DNA of 64,000 bases. It comes from Selaginella moellendorffii. Its lineage: Eukaryota > Streptophyta > Lycopodiopsida > Selaginellales > Selaginellaceae. This document shows, piece by piece, positions 23,268-33,559 of the stretch (the first letter of the stretch is position 1; each line of letters starts with the position of its first letter). The stretch covers positions 434,442 through 498,441 of the forward strand of contig NW_003314310.1 of the NCBI RefSeq assembly GCF_000143415.4. Reading direction: 5' to 3'. A program made the position numbers and the translations under genes. The notes under the pieces were generated by a model that did no database searches, was not told where the DNA came from, and saw only the letters and a program-made list of their open reading frames with translations.

Positions 23268-26200
23268 ATCTTGTGTGATGCCGTCCGTAGATGCATATAC
23301 GGAGGTTGGGTTCGAGTCTCGACCCTCTAGTGCTTGGGTTCGAGTCCCAAATCACTAGGGTGTAGTGGTGGTTTGGAATATGAGGACACTCATATTTCGG
23401 TGGTCATGGACTCTCAGTGGGGAGACTGGTTTGGGCACACCGCCAAGTGAGGGATGCCTCGGAGTCATGATGCACGGTTAGATTGCTTAGTGTGAAAGCT
23501 CAGCATATCTAACTTGAACGCTTTGGTGCAAGTGGCACCAAGGTCGTGGTGAGTGAGATGGGGACACCTAATCTCAGTTGTTATGAACCCTTGGCCATAA
23601 GGGCTGGCTTGGGTGCACCGCCAAGTGTGGGGGATGCCCCCGGGGTTATAGTCAACAACTTGGAAGTCTAGAAGACCAAGTACCTCTTGGCAACTCTATT
23701 AAGGTGCCAAGGTGAGATCACTAGGTGATCTTATGGCCAAATAAGGACAAGGTCCTTGGTTGGCTAAGGAATGAAGTTCCTGGTTCAAAATGTTGAAATT
23801 GAACTGTTTAAGGTGGTGTGGCTTGGTCGTGATGACCAAGTGGGAAGAGCATCTAAGGGAAATAAACTATGTCCGTGCGATGGCATAGTGAGTCCGAAGA
23901 AAGTAGTCTCTATAAAAGACCCATAGGAGGGTCACGAAGTTGGGCCGTGGATAGAGCCCTTAGCAGAAGATGCTAAAGAGACGTACTAGGGGTGAACATC
24001 CTCCGGACTTGGCAAAGAAAAGTCTTTGCTATGGAACCGAAACAATACCTCAAGAAGGGAGGTAGAGATTCGATGTTGCTTGGTGCAACAATCAACGGAT
24101 AGGAGCAAAAGATGAGTGGCCAAGATAGGGCCGTGGAATCCCTTGGAAGGAATCCAAGTGACAAAGTTAGGCGAGGAATACTAATGTGTTGGACACTAAC
24201 AAGTTGCGGGAAAGGAAGTGTGTTTCCAAGGAGGAATTCCGAAATGCTCCGATTTGGCGAAAGTGGAAGCTCCAAGGGAGAGAGCGGTAAGGTAGCCAAA
24301 TGATAGGGCCATGAACAGCCCTAGCACAAAGTATGATAACGGGAACTTTGGCACGAAATAGAAGAGAGGATGATGGTGCCCTCGAGTAGAGAACTTCCTA
24401 GGATGGGAAGTGGAGTTGCACAAAAAGGTGCAAGGCAAGGTGTCGGAGACACCTAGGAAATTGACTCCAAGAAGTCAAAATTCAAAGTTCCAAAATGCAA
24501 AGGTTATATCAATGGAAATCGAGACTACTCGAGAAGGAGTAGTGGGATTGACTTAGAGAAGGGTTTCTAAAAGGTTTAGCGAGAACTAAACTAATAAAAG
24601 GAAAGAACCACTATATGTGGTCCAATCAGTCTCTAAGTTGGAGAGACTACCCTCCTTAAAGGATATGCAAAAGGCATGGTGAGCCTTCAATGTCCAACCA
24701 TTGACGAATATGGAGAAGGCATGGTGAGCCTTCAATGTCACACCATTGACAAATATTGGCTACGTGCCAAGGATGGAAATGGTAACACATGCGGGTGTTA
24801 CTTTATAAAATGGTTCACCGTTTGATGAGGACATCGAACTTCGTCTATGGGTGGTGGAGTTGTGAGACACAAAATCTCTAGGCCCCAAAGTGGAGCTGGA
24901 AGGGCGCCACATGGTAGTGGCCGAAGCAAGAGCCAAACGAGAGTAACACGTTTGGACCAAAAGCTCCGACTTGAAAAGTCAAGAGCGGGAGTGGAACTCC
25001 CAACGAAATGCTCGAGGAACGAGCACGAAGCGAGCAAAAGGCGAGGCTCCAAAAAGGGACCCAAAAGGACCAACACATGACACGTGGGAGTGTCCGAGAT
25101 GGACCCGAGTTGGAGTCCGAAGTGGAGTTCGAGATGGACCCGAGTTGGAGTCCGAAGTGGAGTCCAAGATGGACCCGAGATGGAGTCCGAGATGGAGTCC
25201 GAAGTGGAGTCCGAGGTGGACCCGAGATGGAGTCCGAGATGGAGTCCGAGATGGAGTCCGAGATGGAGTCCGAGGTGGACCCGAGATGGACCCGAAATGG
25301 AGTCCGAGATGGAGTCCGAGATGGACCCGAGATGGAGTCCGAGATGGAGTCCGAGATGGACCCGAGATGGACCCGAGATGGAGTCCGAGATGGAGTCCGA
25401 GATGGAGTCCGAAGTCGAGACCGAGACCGGGACTGAGACCGAGACCGAGACCGAGATCGGGACCGAGACCGAGACCGAGCCCGAGCCCGAGCCCGAGTCC
25501 GAGTCTGAATCCGAGTCTGAGTCCGAGTCCGAGTCCGAGTCCGAGTCCGAGTCCGAAGCCTGAGAGGGTGAAAGCCCAAAGCGTTCGTCTCCCAGACCCT
25601 GGGGGGTTTGGTGAGCTCCAAAAGTATAGTAGGGGGAGGACTGCAGTGGAGCCAGTTTGGCCAGGAAAGGCCAGTTTGGCCCAGGAAGGCCGGACCCAGT
25701 GTTGGGTGATGAGCTGCCCACTGGGAAGTCCAAGACTAGAGTGAACACAGACCGACAAGCGGGGTAGCTTGGTGAAGTGTTCAAGAGCCGGCTCTAGTTC
25801 CCCCGGGAGATCGACTGGCCGATGCTCCCGGGAGATCGACTGGCCGATCTTGTGTGATGCCGTCCGTAGATGCATATACGGAGGTTGGGTTCGAGTCTCG
25901 ACCCTCTAGTGCTTGGGTTCGAGTCCCAAATCACTAGGGTGTAGTGGTGGTTTGGAATATGAGGACACTCATATTTCGGTGGTCATGGACTCTCAGTGGG
26001 GAGACTGGTTTGGGCACACCGCCAAGTGAGGGATGCCTCGGAGTCATGATGCACGGTTAGATTGCTTAGTGTGAAAGCTCAGCATATCTAACTTGAACGC
26101 TTTGGTGCAAGTGGCACCAAGGTCGTGGTGAGTGAGATGGGGACACCTAATCTCAGTTGTTATGAACCCTTGGCCATAAGGGCTGGCTTGGGTGCACCGC

Positions 26201-28408
26201 CAAGTGTGGGGGATGCCCCCGGGGTTATAGTCAACAACTTGGAAGTCTAGAAGACCAAGTACCTCTTGGCAACTCTATTAAGGTGCCAAGGTGAGATCAC
26301 TAGGTGATCTTATGGCCAAATAAGGACAAGGTCCTTGGTTGGCTAAGGAATGAAGTTCCTGGTTCAAAATGTTGAAATTGAACTGTTTAAGGTGGTGTGG
26401 CTTGGTCGTGATGACCAAGTGGGAAGAGCATCTAAGGGAAATAAACTATGTCCGTGCGATGGCATAGTGAGTCCGAAGAAAGTAGTCTCTATAAAAGACC
26501 CATAGGAGGGTCACGAAGTTGGGCCGTGGATAGAGCCCTTAGCAGAAGATGCTAAAGAGACGTACTAGGGGTGAACATCCTCCGGACTTGGCAAAGAAAA
26601 GTCTTTGCTATGGAACCGAAACAATACCTCAAGAAGGGAGGTAGAGATTCGATGTTGCTTGGTGCAACAATCAACGGATAGGAGCAAAAGATGAGTGGCC
26701 AAGATAGGGCCGTGGAATCCCTTGGAAGGAATCCAAGTGACAAAGTTAGGCGAGGAATACTAATGTGTTGGACACTAACAAGTTGCGGGAAAGGAAGTGT
26801 GTTTCCAAGGAGGAATTCCGAAATGCTCCGATTTGGCGAAAGTGGAAGCTCCAAGGGAGAGAGCGGTAAGGTAGCCAAATGATAGGGCCATGAACAGCCC
26901 TAGCACAAAGTATGATAACGGGAACTTTGGCACGAAATAGAAGAGAGGATGATGGTGCCCTCGAGTAGAGAACTTCCTAGGATGGGAAGTGGAGTTGCAC
27001 AAAAAGGTGCAAGGCAAGGTGTCGGAGACACCTAGGAAATTGACTCCAAGAAGTCAAAATTCAAAGTTCCAAAATGCAAAGGTTATATCAATGGAAATCG
27101 AGACTACTCGAGAAGGAGTAGTGGGATTGACTTAGAGAAGGGTTTCTAAAAGGTTTAGCGAGAACTAAACTAATAAAAGGAAAGAACCACTATATGTGGT
27201 CCAATCAGTCTCTAAGTTGGAGAGACTACCCTCCTTAAAGGATATGCAAAAGGCATGGTGAGCCTTCAATGTCCAACCATTGACGAATATGGAGAAGGCA
27301 TGGTGAGCCTTCAATGTCACACCATTGACAAATATTGGCTACGTGCCAAGGATGGAAATGGTAACACATGCGGGTGTTACTTTATAAAATGGTTCACCGT
27401 TTGATGAGGACATCGAACTTCGTCTATGGGTGGTGGAGTTGTGAGACACAAAATCTCTAGGCCCCAAAGTGGAGCTGGAAGGGCGCCACATGGTAGTGGC
27501 CGAAGCAAGAGCCAAACGAGAGTAACACGTTTGGACCAAAAGCTCCGACTTGAAAAGTCAAGAGCGGGAGTGGAACTCCCAACGAAATGCTCGAGGAACG
27601 AGCACGAAGCGAGCAAAAGGCGAGGCTCCAAAAAGGGACCCAAAAGGACCAACACATGACACGTGGGAGTGTCCGAGATGGACCCGAGTTGGAGTCCGAA
27701 GTGGAGTTCGAGATGGACCCGAGTTGGAGTCCGAAGTGGAGTCCAAGATGGACCCGAGATGGAGTCCGAGATGGAGTCCGAAGTGGAGTCCGAGGTGGAC
27801 CCGAGATGGAGTCCGAGATGGAGTCCGAGATGGAGTCCGAGATGGAGTCCGAGGTGGACCCGAGATGGACCCGAAATGGAGTCCGAGATGGAGTCCGAGA
27901 TGGACCCGAGATGGAGTCCGAGATGGAGTCCGAGATGGACCCGAGATGGACCCGAGATGGAGTCCGAGATGGAGTCCGAGATGGAGTCCGAAGTCGAGAC
28001 CGAGACCGGGACTGAGACCGAGACCGAGACCGAGATCGGGACCGAGACCGAGACCGAGCCCGAGCCCGAGCCCGAGTCCGAGTCTGAATCCGAGTCTGAG
28101 TCCGAGTCCGAGTCCGAGTCCGAGTCCGAGTCCGAAGCCTGAGAGGGTGAAAGCCCAAAGCGTTCGTCTCCCAGACCCTGGGGGGTTTGGTGAGCTCCAA
28201 AAGTATAGTAGGGGGAGGACTGCAGTGGAGCCAGTTTGGCCAGGAAAGGCCAGTTTGGCCCAGGAAGGCCGGACCCAGTGTTGGGTGATGAGCTGCCCAC
28301 TGGGAAGTCCAAGACTAGAGTGAACACAGACCGACAAGCGGGGTAGCTTGGTGAAGTGTTCAAGAGCCGGCTCTAGTTCCCCCGGGAGATCGACTGGCCG
28401 ATGCTCCC
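23268..28408. repeat. Tandem duplication, unit 2579 bp
   Basis: Sequence from 23268 recurs from 25847 with an offset of exactly 2579 bp, and I saw no differences between the copies in the stretches compared. Copy 1 ends inside a truncated third LTR (24861 to about 25829). A 20-25 nt repeat of CTCCCGGGAGATCG-type sequence forms the joint at about 25822-25848. The duplication covers the end of the internal region and the first 970 bp of the 3' LTR. Confidence 0.85.
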
Positions 28409-29137
28409 AATCCAAGTGTGGGTGGCACTACCTACTTGGATACCTGGTGTGGCTCAACGGAACCCGCTCTAAGCCCACGGCTAGAGCACCCAAGGGCAGA
28501 AGGCGAGGAGAGTACCCAGGTGGCTCGCGTAAGGCCACGGTGTTCCAAAATGTTGTCCCAAAGGCCCAGACTGTGGAAAGGAAGAGGAGCAGTCCTCTGG
28601 GGTAGGGACCAGGGACACAGTTGTGTGGTGAGGAAGTCCCAGAGGACCGTGGGACTTAGTGGTCGGGCCTGTGGGTCTCGATCCAGTGGCAGTGTTGGCA
28701 AACACGGCCAGAGGCAGAAAGGGACTTAGTGGGGACTGACAGAGGGATATTGGGGAAGGCTATTCCCCTTGTCGGTGGGCATCTTAAGGATGCTAAGGAG
28801 TGGATCTAAGATGACCACTCACGGATGGTTTGCCTAGTCTTGGAGAGCCAAGACGGTGATGCAAGTGGTATTAGACTACCAGTATGGCAAAGGTGATTGG
28901 GCATGGCCTTAGCGTAACGGGCTGCTATGTCGGTGGTACCTTTGAGTGTCGGTCATGGGATTGGACACGTGGAGCACTTGGACCAAGTGCAAATGTTGAG
29001 TGGCATGGATGCCATTCTCGGGGCTAGCAAGTCCCAAGTCCTGGATTGGACTTATGGAGGTTGTGAATGAGACTCCTCCAAGTGGTCAGAGGTGTGGTTA
29101 AGTGACTAAAGTAGAATGGAAAATTTAGTCGCTTACA

Positions 29138-29406
29138 CCTGGAAGCTTGGTGTGCTTGGCTGCTTGTGCTTGCGGGGAGTGTAGCCGAACCATAAGTCCA
29201 GTCTAACCTAGGGAGGGGGATTGGGAGTGATTTGGGAATCCGTGGAAGGATGGCTAACACTCCGTTGCTCGTGCAGTGAGTAGCTGAGACCAAGTAGGAG
29301 CTGGTACCATAGGCGAGAACCTTGGCAAGGGAACTTAGCAAAAGCCAAGGCAGTCAGATAGACGAGGTAAGCTGGCAAATTGGAAAGGAAAAATTTGTGG
29401 CTTACA
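29138..29406 (+). mobile_element. Plus-oriented gypsy LTR, right piece after the nested element
   Basis: Continues the LTR interrupted at 19045 (CCTGGAAGCTTGG onward) and ends in TTTGTGGCTTACA at 29406. The next base starts the resumed host exon. Confidence 0.8.
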
Positions 29407-29809
29407 GTTCTACTAGTAAATAACGATGATCAAGTGGTTCACAGAATATCATATCGACCTCGAGGTAAGAAAAAGTGAATTTTACAAACTAAAGGTGGTA
29501 ATACATGTTTTTTGCAGCAATGACAGTTGGTAGTAATTTCATTCCAGCTCGACGAGATGCTTGTGAAGAGGAGTTGGAGGAACTCTCATCGACAACACGC
29601 CATAGGACAGTAGCATACTATTTATTACTTTTTTCATTCACTTAGCTCTTTTATAGGTCCGTCCTATGTCCCCAATAACACAACGAGGCATTGTGGGTAT
29701 CTTCATTGGCTCTTATAGTAGATTATTGACATCTTTCACGGAAGACGACATCAACATGGATATACAGCACCAGTTCAACCATTGGTGCCAAAAGATACAA
29801 AGACCCTTG
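29407..29809 (+). pseudogene. ParB / methyltransferase-like gene, middle part (exons 7-9)
   Basis: If the block 12640-29406 is removed exactly, the frame continues from KETSTLDR into VLLVNNDDQVV and HRISYRPR without a stop. Exons 29407-29464, 29518-29609 and 29657-29809 have good junctions (CGAG/GTAAG, TTTGCAG, ACA/GTAGC, TTTTATAG), with introns of 53 and 47 nt. The product includes MTVGSNFIPARRDACEEELEEL and, after the second intron, VRPMSPITQRGIVGIFIGSY. Exon 9 is interrupted after 29809 by a solo LTR. I do not recognise a domain in this middle part. Confidence 0.6.
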
Positions 29810-30960
29810 TGTAAGGAACCAACTCGCCGAGGTGTCGTAGGCTAAAGGAACCCCGAAAGCATGACCAAAATGACAAAGAGTTCATCGGATGGGACCAAGT
29901 CGAAGATCGAGTCCAAGACCGACTCTAGGACCGAGTTCGAGATAGAGTCCGGAATCGAGTCCGAGACCGACTCGGGGACCGAATTCGAGTCCGAGTTCGA
30001 GACCGAGTTCGAGACGGAGTCCGAGATCCGAAATCGGGTCCGAGACCGAGTCCGAGGTCGAGTCTGAGGTCGGGTCCGAGATCGGGTCCGAGATCGAGTC
30101 CGTGATCGAGTCCGAACCCGAATCCGAAGTCGGATCCGAAATCGGGTCCGAGATCGAGCCAGAGACTAAGTCCAAATACTAATACGGGTCAAGGGGTGAA
30201 AGCCCAAAGCGTGCGTCTCCCAGGGGGGGGGGGGCTGCAGGGGGTTCCAAAAGTATAGTAGGGATAGTGAGGTCCAGGAACCAATTTTGAAGGGACTCTC
30301 CAGTTGGGCTTCCAAACCGACTTGAGGTTGAGACTGGGACCGAGGGGCCTTGGGTGGGAGTGAGCATGGACTTGGCTGGTGCCGGAGGGGCCATCCAAGG
30401 AGGTGCTCAAGAGCAGCTCCCACTCCCGAAAGGGAAACCGATTGCGGTGCTCCCGGCTCATGTGGAGTGGTGCCCCACTTGAGTACCATGCGGCTCATTG
30501 GTCCTCGCCCTTCCTAGGGGCTTGGGCCTTCCTTCGGGATGGAAGTGGGGGGGGGTAGAGGTACCCATACCGGGCCGCTAGGCCACGGTGTTTCACCCCG
30601 GCATCCCGAAGCAAGTGTTGCACTCAAGACTTGGGATTTAGAGGGTCCCATGATCAAGTCTTGTGGTACCAAGGGATGTTAGGAACCTGGAAGCTTGGTG
30701 TGCTTGGCTGCTTGGGCTTGCAGGGAGTGTAGCCGAACCTTAAGTCCAGTCTAACCCGGGGAGGGGGATTGGGAGTGATTTGGGAATCCGTGGAAGGATG
30801 GCTAACACTCCGTTGCTCGTGCAGTGAGTAGCTGAAACTAAGTAGGAGCTGGTACCATAGGCGAGAACCTTGGCGAGGGAACTTAGCAAAAGCCAAGGCA
30901 GTGTTGGACAGATAGACGAGGTAAGCTGGCAAATTGGAAAGGGAAAATTTGTGGCTTACA
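29810..30960 (+). mobile_element. Solo LTR of the gypsy family
   Basis: 1151 bp, TGTAAGGAACC to GTGGCTTACA, flanked by the perfect 5-bp target duplication CCTTG (29805-29809 and 30961-30965). The internal region is gone, as after recombination between the two LTRs. It lies inside an exon: removing it with one CCTTG restores an open frame through IQRPLLQVADFIRF. Confidence 0.93.
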
Positions 30961-30965
30961 CCTTG

Positions 30966-31877
30966 CTCCAAGTTGCAGACTTCATTCGCTTCGACTTTCC
31001 AGATGGTCTTTCAGATATTGATGGGAAAGTTGAGGATTGGAACTTTCTCACACCTGACCACTTGCGCGATGCATTCCTATTGTCTGAAGCACTTATGCTC
31101 GAAGTTGGCCATGTCGTCTTCATCCTACCGAACGACCCCAACTGGATGTATGAGTTTATGACATGTGCAGCAGAAGTTCATTTCAAGTCATTCTCTTTCG
31201 GGTGCATCATGGATCCTATTAGCGTCGATACGAGGGGCGTCCAAGGGAAGCCTGAAAAGGTGAGTATGTATTTTATATTTTTATCTAATTTCTAAACATT
31301 TTTATTTTCCAGGTTATGATGTACCTATCATGCCTTCTGCAGAAACAGACATGATGGGTTTTGTGATAGTGAACGTGCAGCACGTGTTTTGCCTGGGTAC
31401 GATACCTTGTGGATGAGCAGATCCGCAACACGTTTCTAGGGTACCGATTCCGAACTCCATCGGCAATGCAAGTCTTGCTTGAGCTCTATTGCCCACCAAA
31501 TGGTGTTGTGATTGATTGCACAGCAGGTAGCAGTTCTATAGTGGAGGCAATACATGACTTTGGTAGGTCGGTGTTTGCTATTGAAGAACATCATTTCTTC
31601 AAACGCCGGCTCAGAGGATTTCGTGAGTTGCCTTCAACCTCAAGGAGGTAAATTATGTTTATTAAAATTTCAATATATATTTCATTCTATTTTATAGATC
31701 ACAGTCACTTGGAGTTTCTAGAATTGGAGGCTTTTGAAGTCTCCCTGACTATGCAGAAGCCATGGCTCAACATATGCAAGGTGAATCTTCCCCACAATAC
31801 CAATATAGGAGGAAGTATAAAAGAAATCATTATGTTGATGATGAGGCAGAAGAAAGTTAATTGCATCCTTACATAAA
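30966..31877 (+). pseudogene. ParB / methyltransferase-like gene, right part (MTase-like domain)
   Basis: Exon 9 resumes at 30966 and ends at 31259 (AAG/GTGAGT). A later exon starts at 31313; the frame must shift near 31400, and a last piece follows after 31698. The order of blocks is that of beta-class N6/N4 DNA methyltransferases: VADFIRFDFPDG at the place of the catalytic D-P-P-Y block, a helix-rich part ending in VGHVVFILPND, then FRTPSAMQVLLELYCPPNG, VVIDCTAGSSS and GRSVFAIEE at the place of the AdoMet-binding D-P-F-x-G-x-G block. Both key blocks are imperfect (DFPD for DPPY, AGSSS for FAGSG), so the protein may be an inactive homologue or decayed. ParB-methylase fusions are common in phages and bacteria. 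The methyltransferase assignment is inference from block order. Confidence 0.5.
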
Positions 31878-32169
31878 ATGGAAAGCTTGTTATATGTTAG
31901 ATGTCAGTGAAAGTGTCAAATGTCAATAAAATTTTCAGATGTCAGTGTCAGTGTCAGATACCATAATTATAGATTATCATTCTCACTTGTCACCATCACT
32001 TTGTAGCGCTTGTGTGTTGCCATCTCCTCCTTCAACATTTTGTAAACAATTGTATGTGATATGATAGCACCTTCTAGAACAAGGTATGTTACTTACAACT
32101 AATATCATTTTATTATATTTTTTCTTTTAATAGTGACAATACTATAGTATAGTAAAGTAATTCTAAATC

Positions 32170-32594
32170 TTATATTCCACTGTAGGGTGGCCTAAAAACC
32201 CCATATTTTGCACTAGCTAATACAGTGTTTCTGAAGGGGATGTTGTTCCTCACCATGAAGCAATAGTGGGTATGTGTCTGTAACTCATTCTTGAATCTAT
32301 TGTACATCCACACGTGCATATTTTCCAGACCTGCCATTGGGCAATTCCTACAATGCTCAAGAAAAGTTTGTAAACCCATAGAGCCATTTGTCTTGTCCAA
32401 GAAAAAGTAGCATATTGAACACCGAATGTAATAGCGTTCAATGCTTTCAAGTAGTCCCGCCATGTCAGGAGCAAGATCTTGCAAAAACATATGGCATTGC
32501 TCTTGAAGCGCTGGAGGCAATCCCTCTCTAGTAGTAAGATCCGGAATTTCACATATAGGGAGGTCTACTTCAGCTTCACTAGAGCCCTTAGCAA
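32170..32594 (-). CDS. Unrecognised protein with a C2HC zinc-finger-like motif
   Basis: The minus-strand frame is open from about 32594 (after a weak acceptor TTTTGCTAAG) through ATG 32520 to the stop at 32170. It contains CSIC, 18 residues, then HCRNC, that is C-x2-C-x18-H-C-x2-C, a plausible zinc-binding set, within YYIRCSICYFFLDKTNG and FLEHCRNCPM. It ends in YGVFRPPYSGI. The N-terminal part has DLPICEIPDLTTREGLPPAL. I do not recognise the family. It lies tail to tail with the methyltransferase-like gene. Possibly an exon of a longer minus-strand gene that includes the small frame at 33243-33491. Confidence 0.45.
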
Positions 32595-32773
32595 AAAAAG
32601 GATTGTTATGTGGAAGTGTGTGTGTGTGTGTGTAAAAAAAAATATATGTGTAGCAAAGTAGGATTCATCATAATGATAGAGCATGTGTATACATGATAAT
32701 CTAAAATTCTAGAAGCTCTTATGTTTATAAGAAAGCTGTGATTATGAAGCCCCATTTCCAAGATTGACATTTA

Positions 32774-32915
32774 AAGAATCTGAGTATTGTCAGTGTCATA
32801 ATAAATAAACCTCATTCTCAAGAATTTGAGTATTGTCAATGTCATAATAAATAAACCTCATTCCCAAGAATCTGAGTATTGTCAGTGTCATAATAAATAA
32901 ACCTCATTCCCAAGA
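32774..32915. repeat. 46-bp tandem repeat, 3 copies
   Basis: Units start at 32774, 32820 and 32866 (AAGAATCTGAGTATTGTCAG onward) with few differences. The unit includes CATAATAAATAAACC. Non-coding. Confidence 0.9.
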
Positions 32916-33242
32916 CTAAAACTTAGTATATAAACTATCTAGAAAAGTTATAGTCATTGCTAGTGGTAGAGCACGTTGGCACGCTACCATTCTCTCATGT
33001 AAGATTGCCTTTCAATCTTGGAAATGTAGATAAAGTTGATTCTTTGATGTGATATTACTTTTGAGTCTTTCAAAAGATTTTGATTTCTTTTATCATTATT
33101 TACAAACAATTCCCAAAAACTTTTAATGAGGATTCACTGCAAAATATACCTTGGTCTCATCATATGAGAGGATTGCGATATAGGCAAGCAATAGAGTTTT
33201 TAATATGAATTAATATGTAAATTACAAATGTCATGGAAAGTT

Positions 33243-33491
33243 TTATGGAATAGATTTGTTGGTGCTTTCCACTATGCTATTCATTTCTTCATTTCTCTTG
33301 CTCTGGACTGTTGTTTCAGAAGTAATAAGAGCATTTTTATCAATTGTGATAGTGGTCTTCACATTCCCAGATGGGTAATAAGGACCAGGAGTGTAATATG
33401 GAGATTGTGGTAATAAAACAAAATTAACATTCTTACATTCCTTTACACTACAACTCTTACTCATAGATCTTGTATTTTCCTTGCTTCCCAT
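33243..33491 (-). CDS. Small unrecognised protein, 82 aa, LP-x-SPYYTPG family copy B
   Basis: ATG at 33491, stop at 33243. The sequence upstream (ATTTTTTAG, then GGTTCTTGAGAAG) resembles the splice-acceptor context of the plus-strand relative at 8206. The conserved blocks are LLPQSPYYTPG and ALITSETTVQSK, then a Ser/Asn/Lys tail. Hydrophilic, no signal peptide. Function unknown. Its partner lies on the other side of the ParB/methyltransferase-like gene and in the opposite direction. Confidence 0.55.
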   Translation of the reverse strand: MGSKENTRSMSKSCSVKECKNVNFVLLPQSPYYTPGPYYPSGNVKTTITIDKNALITSETTVQSKRNEEMNSIVESTNKSIP

Positions 33492-33559
33492 CTTCTCAAG
33501 AACCCTAAAAAATCTTTTGAATGAAGGAATAGTATCTACAGCTGTAAAAGTATTCAAAA

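Larger units (their letters stand above)
19046..29137 (+). mobile_element. Large non-coding LTR retrotransposon (LARD-like), nested
   Basis: The 5' LTR is 19046-20760 and the 3' LTR 27440-29137; both run from TGTGAGACAC to GTCGCTTACA. A primer binding site (TTGGTATCGGAGC, resembling initiator tRNA-Met) starts three bases into the internal region, at 20763. The element sits in a gypsy LTR: the flanks CGTGG (19041-19045) and CCTGG (29138-29142) are a 5-bp target duplication with one change, and the uninterrupted LTR reads CCTGG at this point. The internal region of about 6.7 kb shows no gag or pol motif on either strand. It would need proteins from another element. The upstream part of its 3' LTR is present twice because of a tandem duplication. 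Confidence 0.85.

Noticed and set aside
12640-29406. A single LTR retrotransposon or DNA transposon with terminal inverted repeats
   Set aside because: The inverted ends are LTR edges of two oppositely oriented gypsy pieces, as shown by the gag-pol direction, PBS position and the joint at about 18.06 kb.
32774-32915. CRISPR-like array
   Set aside because: Three contiguous 46-bp units without unique spacers, in eukaryotic DNA; an ordinary tandem repeat.
32950-33030. tRNA-like phrase TAGTGGTAGAGCA
   Set aside because: It resembles an A box, but no matching acceptor stem or T-arm (only a weak TTTCAATC) can be drawn.
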